Shown piece after piece: positions 10,835-22,034 of a DNA stretch of 64,000 nucleotides (its first letter is position 1; each line of letters begins with the position of its first letter). Origin of the DNA: Diphasiastrum complanatum. Taxonomy: Eukaryota > Streptophyta > Lycopodiopsida > Lycopodiales > Lycopodiaceae. The stretch is from positions 10,761,245 through 10,825,244 of the forward strand of contig CM055107.1 in assembly GCA_029204225.1 (NCBI GenBank). The letters are read 5' to 3'. The notes beneath the pieces were generated by a model, which ran no database searches, had not been told where the DNA came from, and saw only the letters and a program-made list of their open reading frames with translations. A program made the position numbers and the translations under genes.

Positions 10835-12331
10835 TCAAATTTTCAAACTATGAGTGAACAAATCACTTTTGCTCTTGCATGACTCAAGACACACTTGATG
10901 AAATAACCATTTGCTTTCCAATTGATTTAGAATCAATTTCAACCTTTTAAGAACATCATCTATGTTCTCAAGAGAGACTTCATACTCAACTAGTATGGCT
11001 TTACTCCAATTTTGAGATGCAATGATCTCACTAAAGCAAATTGATTTATCAAATGACATAAGAGAAGTAAATATGAGATGTATACCACATGAGATATGCT
11101 CCTCTTTCCCTTGAAATGTGAGACACATGGGTTCAACCATGTTTCTTGAGTTTCTTTTTGGAATTACAACTTGAGAAGGTCTCTTCTCCTCAATCCTTGG
11201 CACACTTGAACCTTGATATGACTCCTTAAGATCCTCTTCATGATGGTCCTTCTTGATGGAAATCCGAGATCTCCATGTCTCATAATGATCACAACATCCA
11301 TGACCATATAATATGCACTTCCTATGATTATCAAGATTACTTATGCTAGAAACATAAGTCCAAAAATCACCACAACTTGGCATGATATTTCCAATATTGA
11401 AATCACAAGGTATCTCCATCTCAATAAGGCTAACTACTTGCTTATGGATATAAGTGTCCACTTTGGATGCTTCACCTATTCTCATAAGAAGTTTACAACT
11501 TGCCTTTAAGATTGAAAACTTACAATTTTTATCTTTATGAATGAACACATCATTCATGATCTTATTAAAGCCAAAAGATCCTACATTATGAAGATATTTC
11601 CATTCCCTTGACTTCATAACTAATGTAAGCTTACAAAGAAGACATATTTTGCTATCTTTAAAGGCATCACACTCAACTAGTATTGCCTTAATCCACCTTT
11701 GAGATACAAACATCTCTTCAAAGTGAAATGGTTCTTCATAAGTTGACATGATAGCATAAATGAAACTATTTTCATTTTGTGATTGCTGCTCCTTATTCTT
11801 GATTGATTTCTCTTGGATCATAACAATAAGTTTGAACTTATCTAAAATTCCAAGCAAAATACTTTCCAAGGACATAAAATTAATCCAAGTTACTTTCATG
11901 AAAGTGACATCTATCTTTGCATCTTGAACCAAACAATGCACTTCCAAATGAAAAATTTCAAAAGATTTGACATGCGTTGTGAGTGACTCTTGAAGACAAA
12001 TCTTGCAAGTCCTTGTGAGACTCCAAGCCTCATTCACCTTTCCACAGAGGAAACACCTTTCCTTGGACTTGTCCTTCTTGTATTTGCATTTTGAACTTGA
12101 AGTTCCATCCTTCACCTCGGCCCCCTTGCTTTGGTTCTCCTTGGATGGATTGGTCTTCTTTTTGTAGCATCTTGAGAAAATATATCTTCCCTTGCCCCAA
12201 AGGTTGCACTTAGGATCCTTTCTTTCCTTCAATAGGATGCCACCTATTGATGCCATGTGAATAAAAACCTGTGATATGATTCTACAAATGTAATTTGTGA
12301 CTTTCAAGAGACCAGACTTGAACATCTTCAA
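10835..12331 (-). CDS. 498-aa ORF of the LARD-like element, unknown function
   Basis: A single uninterrupted frame, far longer than expected by chance in this AT-rich DNA. Near residues 40-60 it has a degenerate zinc-knuckle-like block (CNLWGKGRYIFSRCYKKK) followed by a Lys-rich linker and RCFLCGKVNEAW. This resembles the junction of copia Gag with a CCHC knuckle whose spacing is damaged. The rest is unrecognised. It contains an internal duplication: SQRWIKAILVECDAF is echoed later by SQNWSKAILVEYEV. The block CKLLMRIGEASKVDTYIHKQ has a relative just past the C-terminus. No protease, RT or integrase motifs are present. It may be a domesticated or captured sequence carried by a non-autonomous element, or a Gag-like packaging protein. 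Whether it is translated is unknown. Confidence 0.5.
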   Translation of the reverse strand: MKMFKSGLLKVTNYICRIISQVFIHMASIGGILLKERKDPKCNLWGKGRYIFSRCYKKKTNPSKENQSKGAEVKDGTSSSKCKYKKDKSKERCFLCGKVNEAWSLTRTCKICLQESLTTHVKSFEIFHLEVHCLVQDAKIDVTFMKVTWINFMSLESILLGILDKFKLIVMIQEKSIKNKEQQSQNENSFIYAIMSTYEEPFHFEEMFVSQRWIKAILVECDAFKDSKICLLCKLTLVMKSREWKYLHNVGSFGFNKIMNDVFIHKDKNCKFSILKASCKLLMRIGEASKVDTYIHKQVVSLIEMEIPCDFNIGNIMPSCGDFWTYVSSISNLDNHRKCILYGHGCCDHYETWRSRISIKKDHHEEDLKESYQGSSVPRIEEKRPSQVVIPKRNSRNMVEPMCLTFQGKEEHISCGIHLIFTSLMSFDKSICFSEIIASQNWSKAILVEYEVSLENIDDVLKRLKLILNQLESKWLFHQVCLESCKSKSDLFTHSLKI

Positions 12332-13893
12332 TAATCTAGAACGATCTACAAAAGATCTAGCACAAACCTAAGAATTAATCTTCAAACTAATGACTAGTCA
12401 CTTGGAAACTTTGCTTTGATCACTAAGACAAAAGCACACAATATTTGAATCAAATCACAAAAGAAATCAGATCCAATCTCCTATTGGACTCATCAAATAC
12501 CAATGACTCTCTTTTTTTAAAGTTGAAATGGATATGAAAAGATTTGACACCTAGATTTTCCTATTCACTTGACTAGTTCTCTGAATTGAGATTCTTGAAC
12601 AAAAGATGGGTTTTGTTTCAAACACATGAAAATCAAACTTAATCACTTTTTTTGGACTCACTCTTGACCCAAATAATCTCACTCTTGAGATTTAGAATGA
12701 ATTTGATTTGATTTGAAAACAAACTATACCACCAATTTTTCACAAAGCTTAAAAAAATTAGACAAGTAGAGATTTACAAAGATCTCAACCATGCATGAAT
12801 ACTCAAATATGGACTCCTCCTCATTCTAGTCATCCAATGGGATCACAAATTGACCCTCACACTCTCACAAAGAAAGTTGAATAGAACTAATTTGAGTTTC
12901 ATACATACTATGTCAATTTTTGCTCAACAAATTGAATTTAATCACTCCTATTGGATTCCACCAATTACTCTACCTTTTAAGACTTGGAATGAAATTCAAA
13001 ATCAAAAGTTGTGATTTTTATCACTAAGATATTGAGCTTCAAAGAGGAGAAGACAAATTCTTCACTAATAAAGATTTGATCACATAGGAGAAGACAAATT
13101 CTTCACTAATAACAGCACAAAATGAGCTTCTAGATCTTGCCTTCTACAAAGGAAGGAACCCTTAGAAAATTGGATCTCTCTCTACACATTTGTCATAGAC
13201 ACTCTAATGACTCTTTTAAAACCTTACAGTCACTCAAACAAATTGAGTAGGGTTGAACAATGTGACTTGGATCTAATCTCTTTTCTAGAACTCTCAATTT
13301 AAGCCAATCTATGTCAAATTCTACAAAAGATTTGCATAGATGCTCTATATGCACTAGAAACTCTCAAAGGTTTCACTTGGAGGACAGATCCAAAGATGTT
13401 TTCTAGCAAATTGATGCTTCTAAACTTGACCCTATCACTCTTTAACAAATCTAGAGTGATGGTACAATGGATTTCAACCTCTCACCTTGCATATCACTCC
13501 TTAATCTATGATTTTTAGCAAAATCTCTCTTAACTTCAACATACACTCAAAAAATAAGAGAAGATCAATTAATGCACCTTTTTCAAGCTTCAATTCTAAT
13601 TTTTTGGCTGATCCAATCCAAGAACTAATCACGGAATTAGATTCATTATAGAAAATGCTTGATTTTGCACCAAAAATCACTCAAATTGGGTATGTGAGTC
13701 AAATTCTACAAATTTTTGAAATTTCTCAGTAAAAAAGAGTTCCTACAGCCCACAACAAGATCTGGACTAAAAATTTTGAGGATAGCTATCAAATCCAACT
13801 CGCTACACAAAATTTGACTAGTTTCCTAAAAACTGCTAATTTTAGCTTTGATTTGGATTAACCCTATCAATTTCAAAAAAACCTCTTGTACTA
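12332..13893 (-). other. Leader/internal non-coding part of the LARD-like element
   Basis: AT-rich sequence between the primer site and the long ORF, with no long frames. It includes two copies of the phrase GAAGACAAATTCTTCACTAA at about 13049 and 13087. It is the normal position of an untranslated leader, but unusually long. Confidence 0.5.
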
Positions 13894-13906
13894 GGCTCTA
13901 ATACCA
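13894..13906 (-). other. Primer binding site
   Basis: The plus strand GGCTCTAATACCA is the reverse complement of TGGTATTAGAGCC, a one-base variant of the initiator Met-tRNA complement. It abuts the LTR with no gap. Confidence 0.85.
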
Positions 13907-14739
13907 TGTGCAAAAGAGTACAAATAGGACCAAGAGTGGATCCTAATCTGATCCTCAATAGGGATTGGTTGTCAGTTTTCTTGATCTATCAATCTACTTG
14001 AGATTAAGATCAATCTAGATCAATGCTAGAAACAGAATCCTAACAAGAACAATCATTAATTGAAGGTAGGTGTACTTTTCGGTTTCCCAAGTGTGAAACC
14101 CTGTCTGAGTACGGACTCCAACCTGAAAATCAAGTACACATTGATAGCACCTCAAAACTATCAAAACAAATGTAGACAAATGGAGAGAATCACTCAAAAT
14201 TGCTTCCATAACCAAGATTGGTGTCTCACTATGATTATGGCCAAATGTGGCTCTATATATACAATAAATGGGAGCTCGTGGTACTGATCATCCCTCTGAT
14301 CCCACATGTGTGAAGGTGCTTTGTCATATGATGATTCATCATGCAAAACTGACACTTGGACAAAACCTTCTATTTTGAGCACTTTTGGTCCATTTTTCTT
14401 CTATATGGAGATCTACTTGGAAATCTTCTAGAAGTCAAAATTCGTCTACTTCAGCCTATTCCACACATGTGAGCTGTCCTCTACACATGTGATATGACAC
14501 CTAACCAAAGGATGTGGCTCATGCAATCAATAGATTGATGTCATGTGTCATATGTCTAGAAAACTAGTTTTTGGCCTTTTTAGCCACTAGAACTTGAATT
14601 AAATCATATGTACAACCTATGTGATTATGGTACATGACAAGTACACTATTTTCACACATGGGAACAGGCTCCACACATGTGTGTTTATCTATATACAAGA
14701 TTTTTGGCCTCTACCAAGCTTATTTTTGCATTTTTCACA
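13907..14739 (-). repeat. 5' LTR of the LARD-like element
   Basis: This is the right, upstream LTR, 833 bp. It differs from its partner at scattered positions, so the insertion is older than the element at 57.7 kb. Confidence 0.92.
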
Positions 14740-16660
14740 TGCTACAATGTTGCCATGTATGTCGACGCCCATCAATAATGTACATATGGTTTTCCTTTAT
14801 AACTATTTTTCTTTGCATGTGCCTCTCCTTCGCATTAAAACACAAATCATATGTTTGCATCTTCCATTGGTGATGACACAAAGCATCACCCCAATTATAT
14901 TGAGGTTTTGCATGCCGCACTATTGTAATGACACTATTCATGAGAACTTTGATGCTCGTCAATGAAAATAAGCCCAACTCAACATTTGAAAAAAGGATCA
15001 GTAGATTTTATTTATGTACATATGGCCTCGGTATGAAAATGGTGTCCCATATAATTGTAATGGTACTATAGTATCTATTTTTATCAAAGGATTTCACTAA
15101 TGCTTGTAATTTAGTTGGAAGTTGAGACTCAAACAAGGAATTGACCATTCAAAACAATTTTTTTTTTAAATTTTCAAAATGCACTTGTCTAGTTCTTTTT
15201 TCAAAGGAGTAGAGGACAAGGAAGGATCAATAAGATGCCAAGGTGTACTACTTGGATAGGTAGAATCTATGTGTGGGTATGGTCAATAGAATCTGTAACT
15301 TGTGTGGTCTGATGGTCAATATATTCTATTGGTGTGGCTAGATGAATGTCATCCACTATATGAAGTATAGATTCTTTAAGGAGAATTTTGATGGAGTGAA
15401 AGACATCAATGTGAGGTCCAAAAGTATCCACATGAGGTGTATAGTGACTAGTGGCATCATGAATATCAACATCATCAACTAGAGTATCATCTAATGCCAA
15501 GGAAGATCCAAAATCAATGTCTCCTATTTTGTTTGTAAGATCACCAATTGTTAGATGTCTTTTTCATCAATAGTGCAATTTGCCTAATAAGTTCCAATAC
15601 TAAACAACTTAATTGCTACAAGAGAGAAAATCTATATACCTCTACAATTGCACACTCTTCCTCAACATGTTCTCCATACTCCTAAAGATGTTTTGTTATG
15701 ATTCAACTTTCTTGAATTTTTGAACCTTTACTTTGTCTACATTTACAATATATCTTTTTGTCGTACTTTTTTTTATACTATTGTAATGACACAATGATAC
15801 CGATGATTAACTCTATGCTACAATCTCATGCACATGAGAATCAATCAATGTACTTTTTATATGTGTGCAAACTACAAATATATCATACCTTCATTGGGAA
15901 TCCCATGTAGTTTAGTGCCTAAACTTGTCGATAAGGATAAATTGAACAATTTATCGCATTGTGTTATTGTACAAAAGTTCTTGTTTTAGTAATAACTTGT
16001 GATCCTCTATTTCTTTCTACTATCTTGTGTGCTAAAATTTCCACCCAAATTTAGTTTTAAGTAAAGACCATTGTAGAAAGACTCATATTTTTTAACAGTT
16101 TGCAAAAATACATAGAGTTCAACATATTCTATAAAAATACATGAGATTTGGCACAATCTATAGAAATATATGTAATTTGGCATAATCTATAGAAAATACA
16201 CTCAGTTTTGGATAGTCCAACAAATGATGATCAAAATTGGTTGGTGAAAATTTTGATATCCTAGAACGATGATTTAAAAATGAAGCAATTTGATTGGACC
16301 CCTAAGATTACCCCCTCTTACAATGATTGGACCTCCTACATGACACCTCTTACAATGATTGGACCATTTTGGTGCACCTCGCAATTGGCCTAATCACTTA
16401 TTTACAAGTGTACAATGAGTGGTTTTGAAAGGGGATCCCCAAACCTCAAGATAGATGACTTTTTCAGTTTCACACTCCTCCTTAAAATAAATCTGTCTAC
16501 TTTAACATGGATCTTGGAATCAAGCCAAGATTAGATCTATATATAGAGAAGTTTTAAATATCTACAACTATCTGACTATTTGATTCCTACCATGGCCATT
16601 TGTACACTACAAAAAAATTAATATATACCATGAAATTATAGGTATCAAAACCTGAGAAAT
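14740..16660 (-). other. Decayed coding relic with acidic segment
   Basis: Protein-like minus-strand frames alternate with AT-rich filler. At 15267-15545 is an acidic, His-rich segment (IGDLTNKIGDIDFGSS, then ALDDTLVDDVDIHDATSHYT). At 14740-14977 is a frame with YNWGDALCHHQWKM and CFNAKERHMQRK. At about 15640-15680 a frame EYGEHVEEECAIVE ends at a possible donor GTATAT. These may be exons of the gene whose methyltransferase-like part lies just upstream, but the continuity is inferred. Otherwise non-coding. Confidence 0.35.
16314..16365. repeat. Two copies of a 20-bp repeat
   Basis: CCTCTTACAATGATTGGACC occurs at 16314-16333 and 16346-16365. The 32-bp period suggests a small tandem duplication. 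Confidence 0.8.
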
Positions 16661-16668
16661 CTATGTCA

Positions 16669-17760
16669 ATTACCTATAAAAATATGAAGTTCATGTTCAA
16701 CTACATCAATGTGAATATTAGAAGGGGGTTCACTACTCTCATAAAAAAAAAATTTGTTTTTCTTTTTCTTCCCATATCGCCCTACTTCTTGTACTATCAA
16801 GGCAAGTTCTTCAACATTTGTAAAAGGCATAGGAATATGACTTTCTTCTATTGAACTGAGAACCTCTAACAATCCTAAAAATTTCGCCAACGATGGATTT
16901 GTGTTCTCGAGATTTGAACATGTTGCCTCCAAAGCTTTTGCTTCCATATCAGTCAATGCAATGTCAACTCCTTTTCGTTCCATTAGTAGTCCTTCTTTCA
17001 AAGCAATTCCTCCACAAAAAAGATCTACTACAAATTCATCTTCTCTACAAGATGCTTTTACAAGATCTTGAATAAAGATTGGATCTTTAAGATTTTTCAA
17101 CAGATGAATTCCAACTATTTCACATGGTTGGTCTTCGATGTCATCCTTTTCATCTGAAATTATTGTTGAAGTGTCCCAGTACATGTTTTTGTTCCACTTA
17201 GAATTATGCTTTTGTAGGTGACAAATCTGGAATCCTTATGTCAAAAGATGACCACAACTACTATTGTATAGGACTTTGATGTAATCTCCTATTTATATGC
17301 TTTTGATTTATAAACTCCTACCTCGTAGTGACAAGTATATTCTAGTTCTTGCAATGCCATAACTAGATTTGAAATATATATAAAATCCATCAATGATACC
17401 ATCACTAGGTCATTGGTACCATTAAAAGCTTGGACATGAGAAATTGAAGCTTTGAAATATTCCTTTGTCCATACTTCTAAAATCTCCTTAATTGTGTATC
17501 TAGAATAATTGATCCTATAGATATAATATGACCATCTTTTTTTTGATAATTTTGCGTATCTTTCAAACTGAAGGCTAGTTGTACAAATTATCCAAGGACT
17601 TTGATTTAATCTAGGCCTTTGGACTTCAAATACAAGTGGTGGACATTATTTTTTACTAGTGCTGGCAGTGGAGGCATGACTTTAGAACGATTTGATGCAT
17701 CTTTCAACCATTTCTTTGACCATGTATGTAGCATTAAGCCTCGATTCTGCTAAGAACTAT
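16669..17760 (-). pseudogene. DNA N6/N4-methyltransferase-like domain, degenerate
   Basis: A 172-codon frame (17184 to 16666) contains FVVDLFCGGIALKEGLLMER, then VDIALTDMEAKALEATCSN. This is the shape of the SAM-binding motif I (D-x-F-C-G-G) and the following acidic strand of class I DNA methyltransferases. The preceding block, GIHLLKNLKDPIFIQDLVKAS, aligns in position with the H-P-x-x-K-P segment found just before motif I in beta-class N4/N6 enzymes. Upstream, after two stops, an open stretch reads PRLNQSPWIICTTSLQFERY, RINYSRYTIKEILEVW and ALQELEYTCHYEVGVYKSK, giving over 300 residues of former protein. A DPPY-type catalytic motif is not visible, so activity cannot be claimed. It may be a host gene or a transposon-borne enzyme; the copy is dead. 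Confidence 0.5.
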
Positions 17761-18744
17761 TGTGTCGATTATCAAAAGTTGGCAAAAATTAGGACCTCAA
17801 TTCTAATTCTTATAGAAACTCTTTAGATTATTCAGAGTTATCAATTCAAATGATTAGAAGCATTACACCATTCTGAATCAATACATTTGACACGTTGAGG
17901 GTCTGAGACGAGCTTTATGGCATAGCAAGGTCTTATGAATTCACAGAACCGTTATTTAGGTGCCATAGGAAGGGTACAAAAAATGGTTGTGCCTCATTTA
18001 AAATGTTTATGCCATCATGTATGATGAGTGTATAACATCAATGCTCATAAAAGACTTTCAAACTAATCTTCCAATAAACTCACAAAACAATTATGGAATT
18101 GGTGAAAGTCAAACAAAAATCTTAAATCCTAAAATTTAAAACTGTCATACCAACGCCACCTGCAGATCCATTACTAAACCATTGGTCACCAAATCAGATC
18201 CTCTCGATCATGACCTGCACCTGTACAATTAAAATAACAGGCTTGGGACCTTTGTAAGTAAAATAAAACTTGAGGCCCAAAGTCAATTTTAAACTTAGAG
18301 ATTATTTTTTTAGAGTTGGGTCCAATTTGGGACTCACATGAATCTTGTGAATTTCAATGTACTTGTTGTGGACCCTTGGATCTAGTTGGGTGCAAGATGA
18401 ATGGATATGATCAATGTAAATATTAGCCAATAGGATTTTGGGGCAAGGGCCTTCCCCACTTTATAAAAAGGCACCATTTGTACTCTATTTCCATGCTTAA
18501 TGAGAAAGAGGAAACTCTACCAATTTGGAGAGCCAAGCATCCTCATTTCCTAAGCACTCATGCTAATGCTTTTTGTTGTGTGTTTACAATTGTTTCCATT
18601 TCTATGTTCTTGTTCTAATAGTTATGGTTTCTCCATTAGCATGCATCTTGAGCTTTTGAGCTAACCTCCCCCTCAACTCTATCTCTTTCTCTTTCTCTCT
18701 TCTACTTCTTTTTCTCTTCACCAACAATCATGATGAAGTTAGTA
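17761..18744. other. Non-coding, possible promoter/LTR remnant
   Basis: No gene is seen. CCCCACTTTATAAAAAGGCACC at about 18455-18475 holds a good TATA box (TTTATAAAA). A CT-rich run follows at 18670-18715, just before gypsy coding sequence starts. This could be the U3/R part of a retroelement LTR. Confidence 0.35.
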
Positions 18745-20541
18745 CTTCAAAACCTCGAGGATGCATTTCAGATTGCCAAAACATATGATTCCAGCCCCCG
18801 TGTTACAAATTGCAAATCCAAATTTACCTTACGTCGTGAGAACAAACGCAAGTGATGTTGTAGTTGGAGCAGTTCCATTACAAATGGATAGGCCACTAGC
18901 GTTTGAGAGCAAAAAATTCACTGGTCCTCAGTTGCATTATACTATGCAGGAAAAGGAATTGTTTGTTGTAATCCATGCATTTAAAACCTGGAGACACTAC
19001 TTGTATGGTAGTAAGTTTGTAGTGTATACGGATCACTAGCCTCTTAAGTATTTTTGTAACCAACATGATCTTTGGGGGAGAAAAGCTCAATGGGCTGAAT
19101 TGATGCAAGAATTCGATCATGAAATCCGTTACATAAGAGACAGCTCTAGTCAAGTTGTAGATGCTCTTAGTCGGATAGGTGAACTGAACGAGTTGTCATT
19201 CACCCAGATTTCTACAGATCTATATCTTTCGTTGAGAGAAAAATATGAATCAGACTCCCATTTTGGTCATATTTGGAGCATTGTTCAGACCAAAAGAAAT
19301 GTGGATAGCGTTCAGTCAGAAACACAAGGGACTCAACTAATTAAGAAAGATAAGAAGATTGTGGAACAATTTACCATTCGAGATGGATTACTATTTCGGA
19401 ATGAGAAAATTTGCGTATCTGGTGATGATGAGCTCAAACATAAGATTTTGTTTGAATGTCATGACATACCCTGTGCAGAACATCCTAGTAAGCATAGGAC
19501 TCTGGACTTGCTTAAAAGAAAATTTTATTAGCCAAAGCTCAAGCCATATGTCGAGTCATATATTGTTAAATGCAAACACTGTCAACTAGCAAAGGCTAAA
19601 CGCCATAAGGTTGGTGGTTTGTTGCATCCATTAGATATCCTTGATTAGAAATGAAAAAGCATATCTATGGATTTTGTAGTTGGACTTCCAAAGATCCAAC
19701 GACAAAATGATTCTATTTGGGTTGTAGTGGATCGGTTAACTAAGTTAGTTGCATTCATACCAGTCAAGTCAACTATAAAAGCTTCTGAATTAGTCCAGAT
19801 TTTTGTTGAAAGATTATTTTGGTTGTATGGTCTGCCCAGTGACATTGTTATTGATAGAGATCCTAAGTTCACAGGTCACTTTTGGTCAACAATATTCCAC
19901 AAACTTGAAACTTCTTTGAGTTTAAATTCTTTCAATCATCCTGAATCAGATGGCCAGACAGAAAGGACTAATCAAACTATGGAAGATATTTTGAGGATGT
20001 ATGTTTCTCATATGCCATCTCATTGAGAAGATTATCTTCCACTGGTTGAGTTTGCATATAATAGTAAGAAACATTCTGCTACATGTTACAGTCCTTTTAT
20101 GCTAATGTACGGTTTTCAACCTAGATCTCCAGTAACCGTTGAGAAGAAGTCTGTTAAGATCCAGAAGGTTGTTGATTTTTTGCATAATATGCAAGAGATG
20201 TTGCAAGTGACTAAGGATAGTATCCGTAGTGCTCATGATAGGGCTAAACACTATACCGATCTTAAGAGATCTCCAAGAGCTTTTAAAGTTGACGACTGGG
20301 TATATCTTAGGATTCCAAAAGATTCTAAGACGTTATGTACAGGAAAGCATTATGAGCTATCTACCCGTTATTGTGGACCTTTCAAGATTGTACGTAGAAT
20401 TGGTTCTTTGGCGTATGAATTCGGTCTTCAAGAAAAATCGACTGCAGACCTAGTGTTTCATGCAAATTTTTTGAAACTAAGTTTACATGATGGCGATACA
20501 GTTGGATCGGATGAGGATTTATCCCATTTGGAAGATTTGTG
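18745..20541 (+). pseudogene. Ty3/gypsy RNase H-integrase polyprotein, 5' truncated
   Basis: It opens in the RT/RNase H connection (APVLQIANPNLPYVVRTNAS) and runs through RNase H (AFESKKFTGPQLHYT, EKELFVVIHAFKTWRHYLYG). Next come the integrase zinc domain (HDIPCAEHPSKHRT...CKHCQLAK) and the catalytic core (MDFVVGLPKIQ, VVVDRLTKLVAFIPVKST, DIVIDRDPKFTGHFW, HPESDGQTERTNQTMED). The C-terminal part is LSTRYCGPFKIVRRIGSLAY and VFHANFLKLS. Stops at 19037-19039 (Gln position), 19529-19531, about 19647-19655 and 20024-20026 (Trp positions) interrupt an otherwise aligned frame. It is the same family as the integrase at 5905-6900. No polypurine tract or LTR is recognisable downstream. Confidence 0.9.
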
Positions 20542-21178
20542 ACATGTTTCTATGGTCATTTAATATTTTTTAAAGTAGACATACCAAAAAAATATTGTTA
20601 AAATCATGGTATTATACACTCATATATGACATTTCCAGTTTTGGTGATTTTTATCAACACTTAAAAGGGTAACTCTGAATGCACGTATCTATCTCTATAG
20701 ATCTCCAAATTCAAGTTTTTCTTCATAGGCATATTTCTATAATCATATAGGATTTTTAAGAGTAGACAGGCTAAAAATTGAATGTAAAATTCACAACAAT
20801 GTAGTCCCATATATGAAAATCAAAGTTTCATTAGTACCCCCACATGTTTGAGACGTCATATCTTACATATAAGTTGCTCAAAATGAAGGTCTCAAAATTT
20901 TTAATCGGTAAATGTATATATGAAGAACACACGTGTGAAAGGATTTGATGTGATTCATCATAGTTTATGAGACATGATTTTTTGAAGAAGTGCTTGAAAT
21001 GCACACATTTGTGCGGAATTGTGGAATATTGGTTGGTAATTCAATGTCCCGAGTAGTTAATCTTTTAGGTCCAACAATAAAAATAAATGTTTTTTGAGTC
21101 TAAAAAGATTCGCTCTTAAGCACAATTTCTTTGAAATTAATTAGTATATCATATACTGATTCTTGAAGACCATCTATG
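20542..21178. other. Non-coding AT-rich stretch
   Basis: No ORF, RNA gene or repeat that I can support; probably the decayed 3' flank of the gypsy copy. Confidence 0.4.
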
Positions 21179-21345
21179 GTGAGAAAGTAAGGAGAGAACG
21201 TACATTCCGTAGAGAGAGAACGCACATTCCGTAGAAAGATAATGCACATTCCATAGAGAGAAGAGAGAGAATGCACATTGTAGAGAGAGAATAACATATT
21301 CCGAAGGTTGTAGAGAGAGAATAACATATTCCGAAGGAGAGAGAA
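21179..21345. repeat. GA-rich degenerate tandem repeats
   Basis: Five to seven diverged copies of a 20-35 bp unit are present, built from GAGAGAACGCACATTCCGTA and GAGAGAATAACATATTCCGA. The last two copies (about 21284-21345) are nearly identical. ORFs on the minus strand here arise from the repeat. Confidence 0.75.
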
Positions 21346-21430
21346 AGGTGGATGGATATTTTGCCCATAGAATTGCTTTCAAAATACAAAGCAAACCTGA
21401 GCACCGAGCATTAGGTAACCCAAGACCTGG

Positions 21431-21551
21431 CATTACGTGGGGGGGAAGCCCTGCCCCGAGGGCCTTCCGTGTTGGGAGGGCCCTTGCCCGAGGGCAGGGC
21501 CCCCGACCTGCACAGAAGGCCCGAGGGGTTCGGGCCTTCCCCTGTGTAATG
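21431..21551. repeat. GC-rich 121-bp foldback element
   Basis: The segment starts CATTACGTGGGGGGGAAGCC and ends GGCCTTCCCCTGTGTAATG, which pair as terminal inverted repeats. Inside are further complementary blocks (GGGCCCTTGCCCGAGGGCAG, GGCCCGAGGGGTTCGGGCC). GC content is very high in an AT-rich region. It resembles a small foldback or MITE-like insertion; no clear target duplication is seen. Confidence 0.6.
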
Positions 21552-21706
21552 ACATGTCTGAGATTTTAATCTTTGATAGATTTTGGAACAAAATTGATGA
21601 TGCCTTTACTGCAGGATGAAAACTCCAAATCGATGCAAGCAAATTCCAACTTTGGAGGTGCATCAAAAACACAGAGAAAAACCAGAAAAACCAAAGACCT
21701 GGCATT

Positions 21707-21768
21707 ACCTAATCCAAGACACTTCACGTGGCACCTTACCTAACCCAAGGTACTTCACGTGGCACCTC
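21707..21768. repeat. 31-bp tandem duplication with CACGTGGC (G-box/ABRE-like)
   Basis: Two adjacent 31-bp copies (21707-21737 and 21738-21768) each contain TTCACGTGGCACC. CACGTGGC is the core of plant G-box/ABRE elements. A TATTTAGA-like box follows at about 21770. A proximal promoter is possible, but no confident gene lies downstream. Confidence 0.5.
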
Positions 21769-22034
21769 TATTTAGAGAGTAAAACGTACTCTCGGAACAC
21801 GAAGACCCAAATTGCCTCCATTCATTCATATTGGTCAACCATATCTGTTATCAGACTTATTTCGATCTTGAATCTATTTGTATATGCGGCTTTTCCATTA
21901 GTACGCGTGTAGTAGTCTGATCTGATGAAACCCAATGCAGACGGAAAGGGTTTCATAAGTTCATTGCATCTGTCCTTCGAGGATAAGCCTTGCAATTGGG
22001 CAAATGAAAAGAAGAAAAAACGAGGGATTCATAA

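Larger units (their letters stand above)
9477..14739 (-). mobile_element. Complete non-autonomous LTR retrotransposon (LARD-like)
   Basis: Two direct repeats of exactly 833 bp (9477-10309 and 13907-14739) begin TGTGC/TGTGCAAAA and end CACA. They are flanked by the perfect 5-bp target duplication TGCTA (9472-9476 and 14740-14744). A primer site GGCTCTAATACCA, reverse complement TGGTATTAGAGCC, abuts the right LTR at 13894-13906, so the element runs on the minus strand. A short purine tract (TTTTTGAGGAG) sits inside the left LTR. No protease, integrase, RT or RNase H is present in the 3.6-kb interior. It holds instead a 498-codon open frame and a smaller one, so transposition must have depended on proteins from another copia element. 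It inserted into an older coding relic. Confidence 0.93.

Noticed and set aside
15267-15500. 78-codon acidic ORF as an independent gene
   Set aside because: No start context, no domain, and it sits amid a decayed locus; treated as part of that relic.
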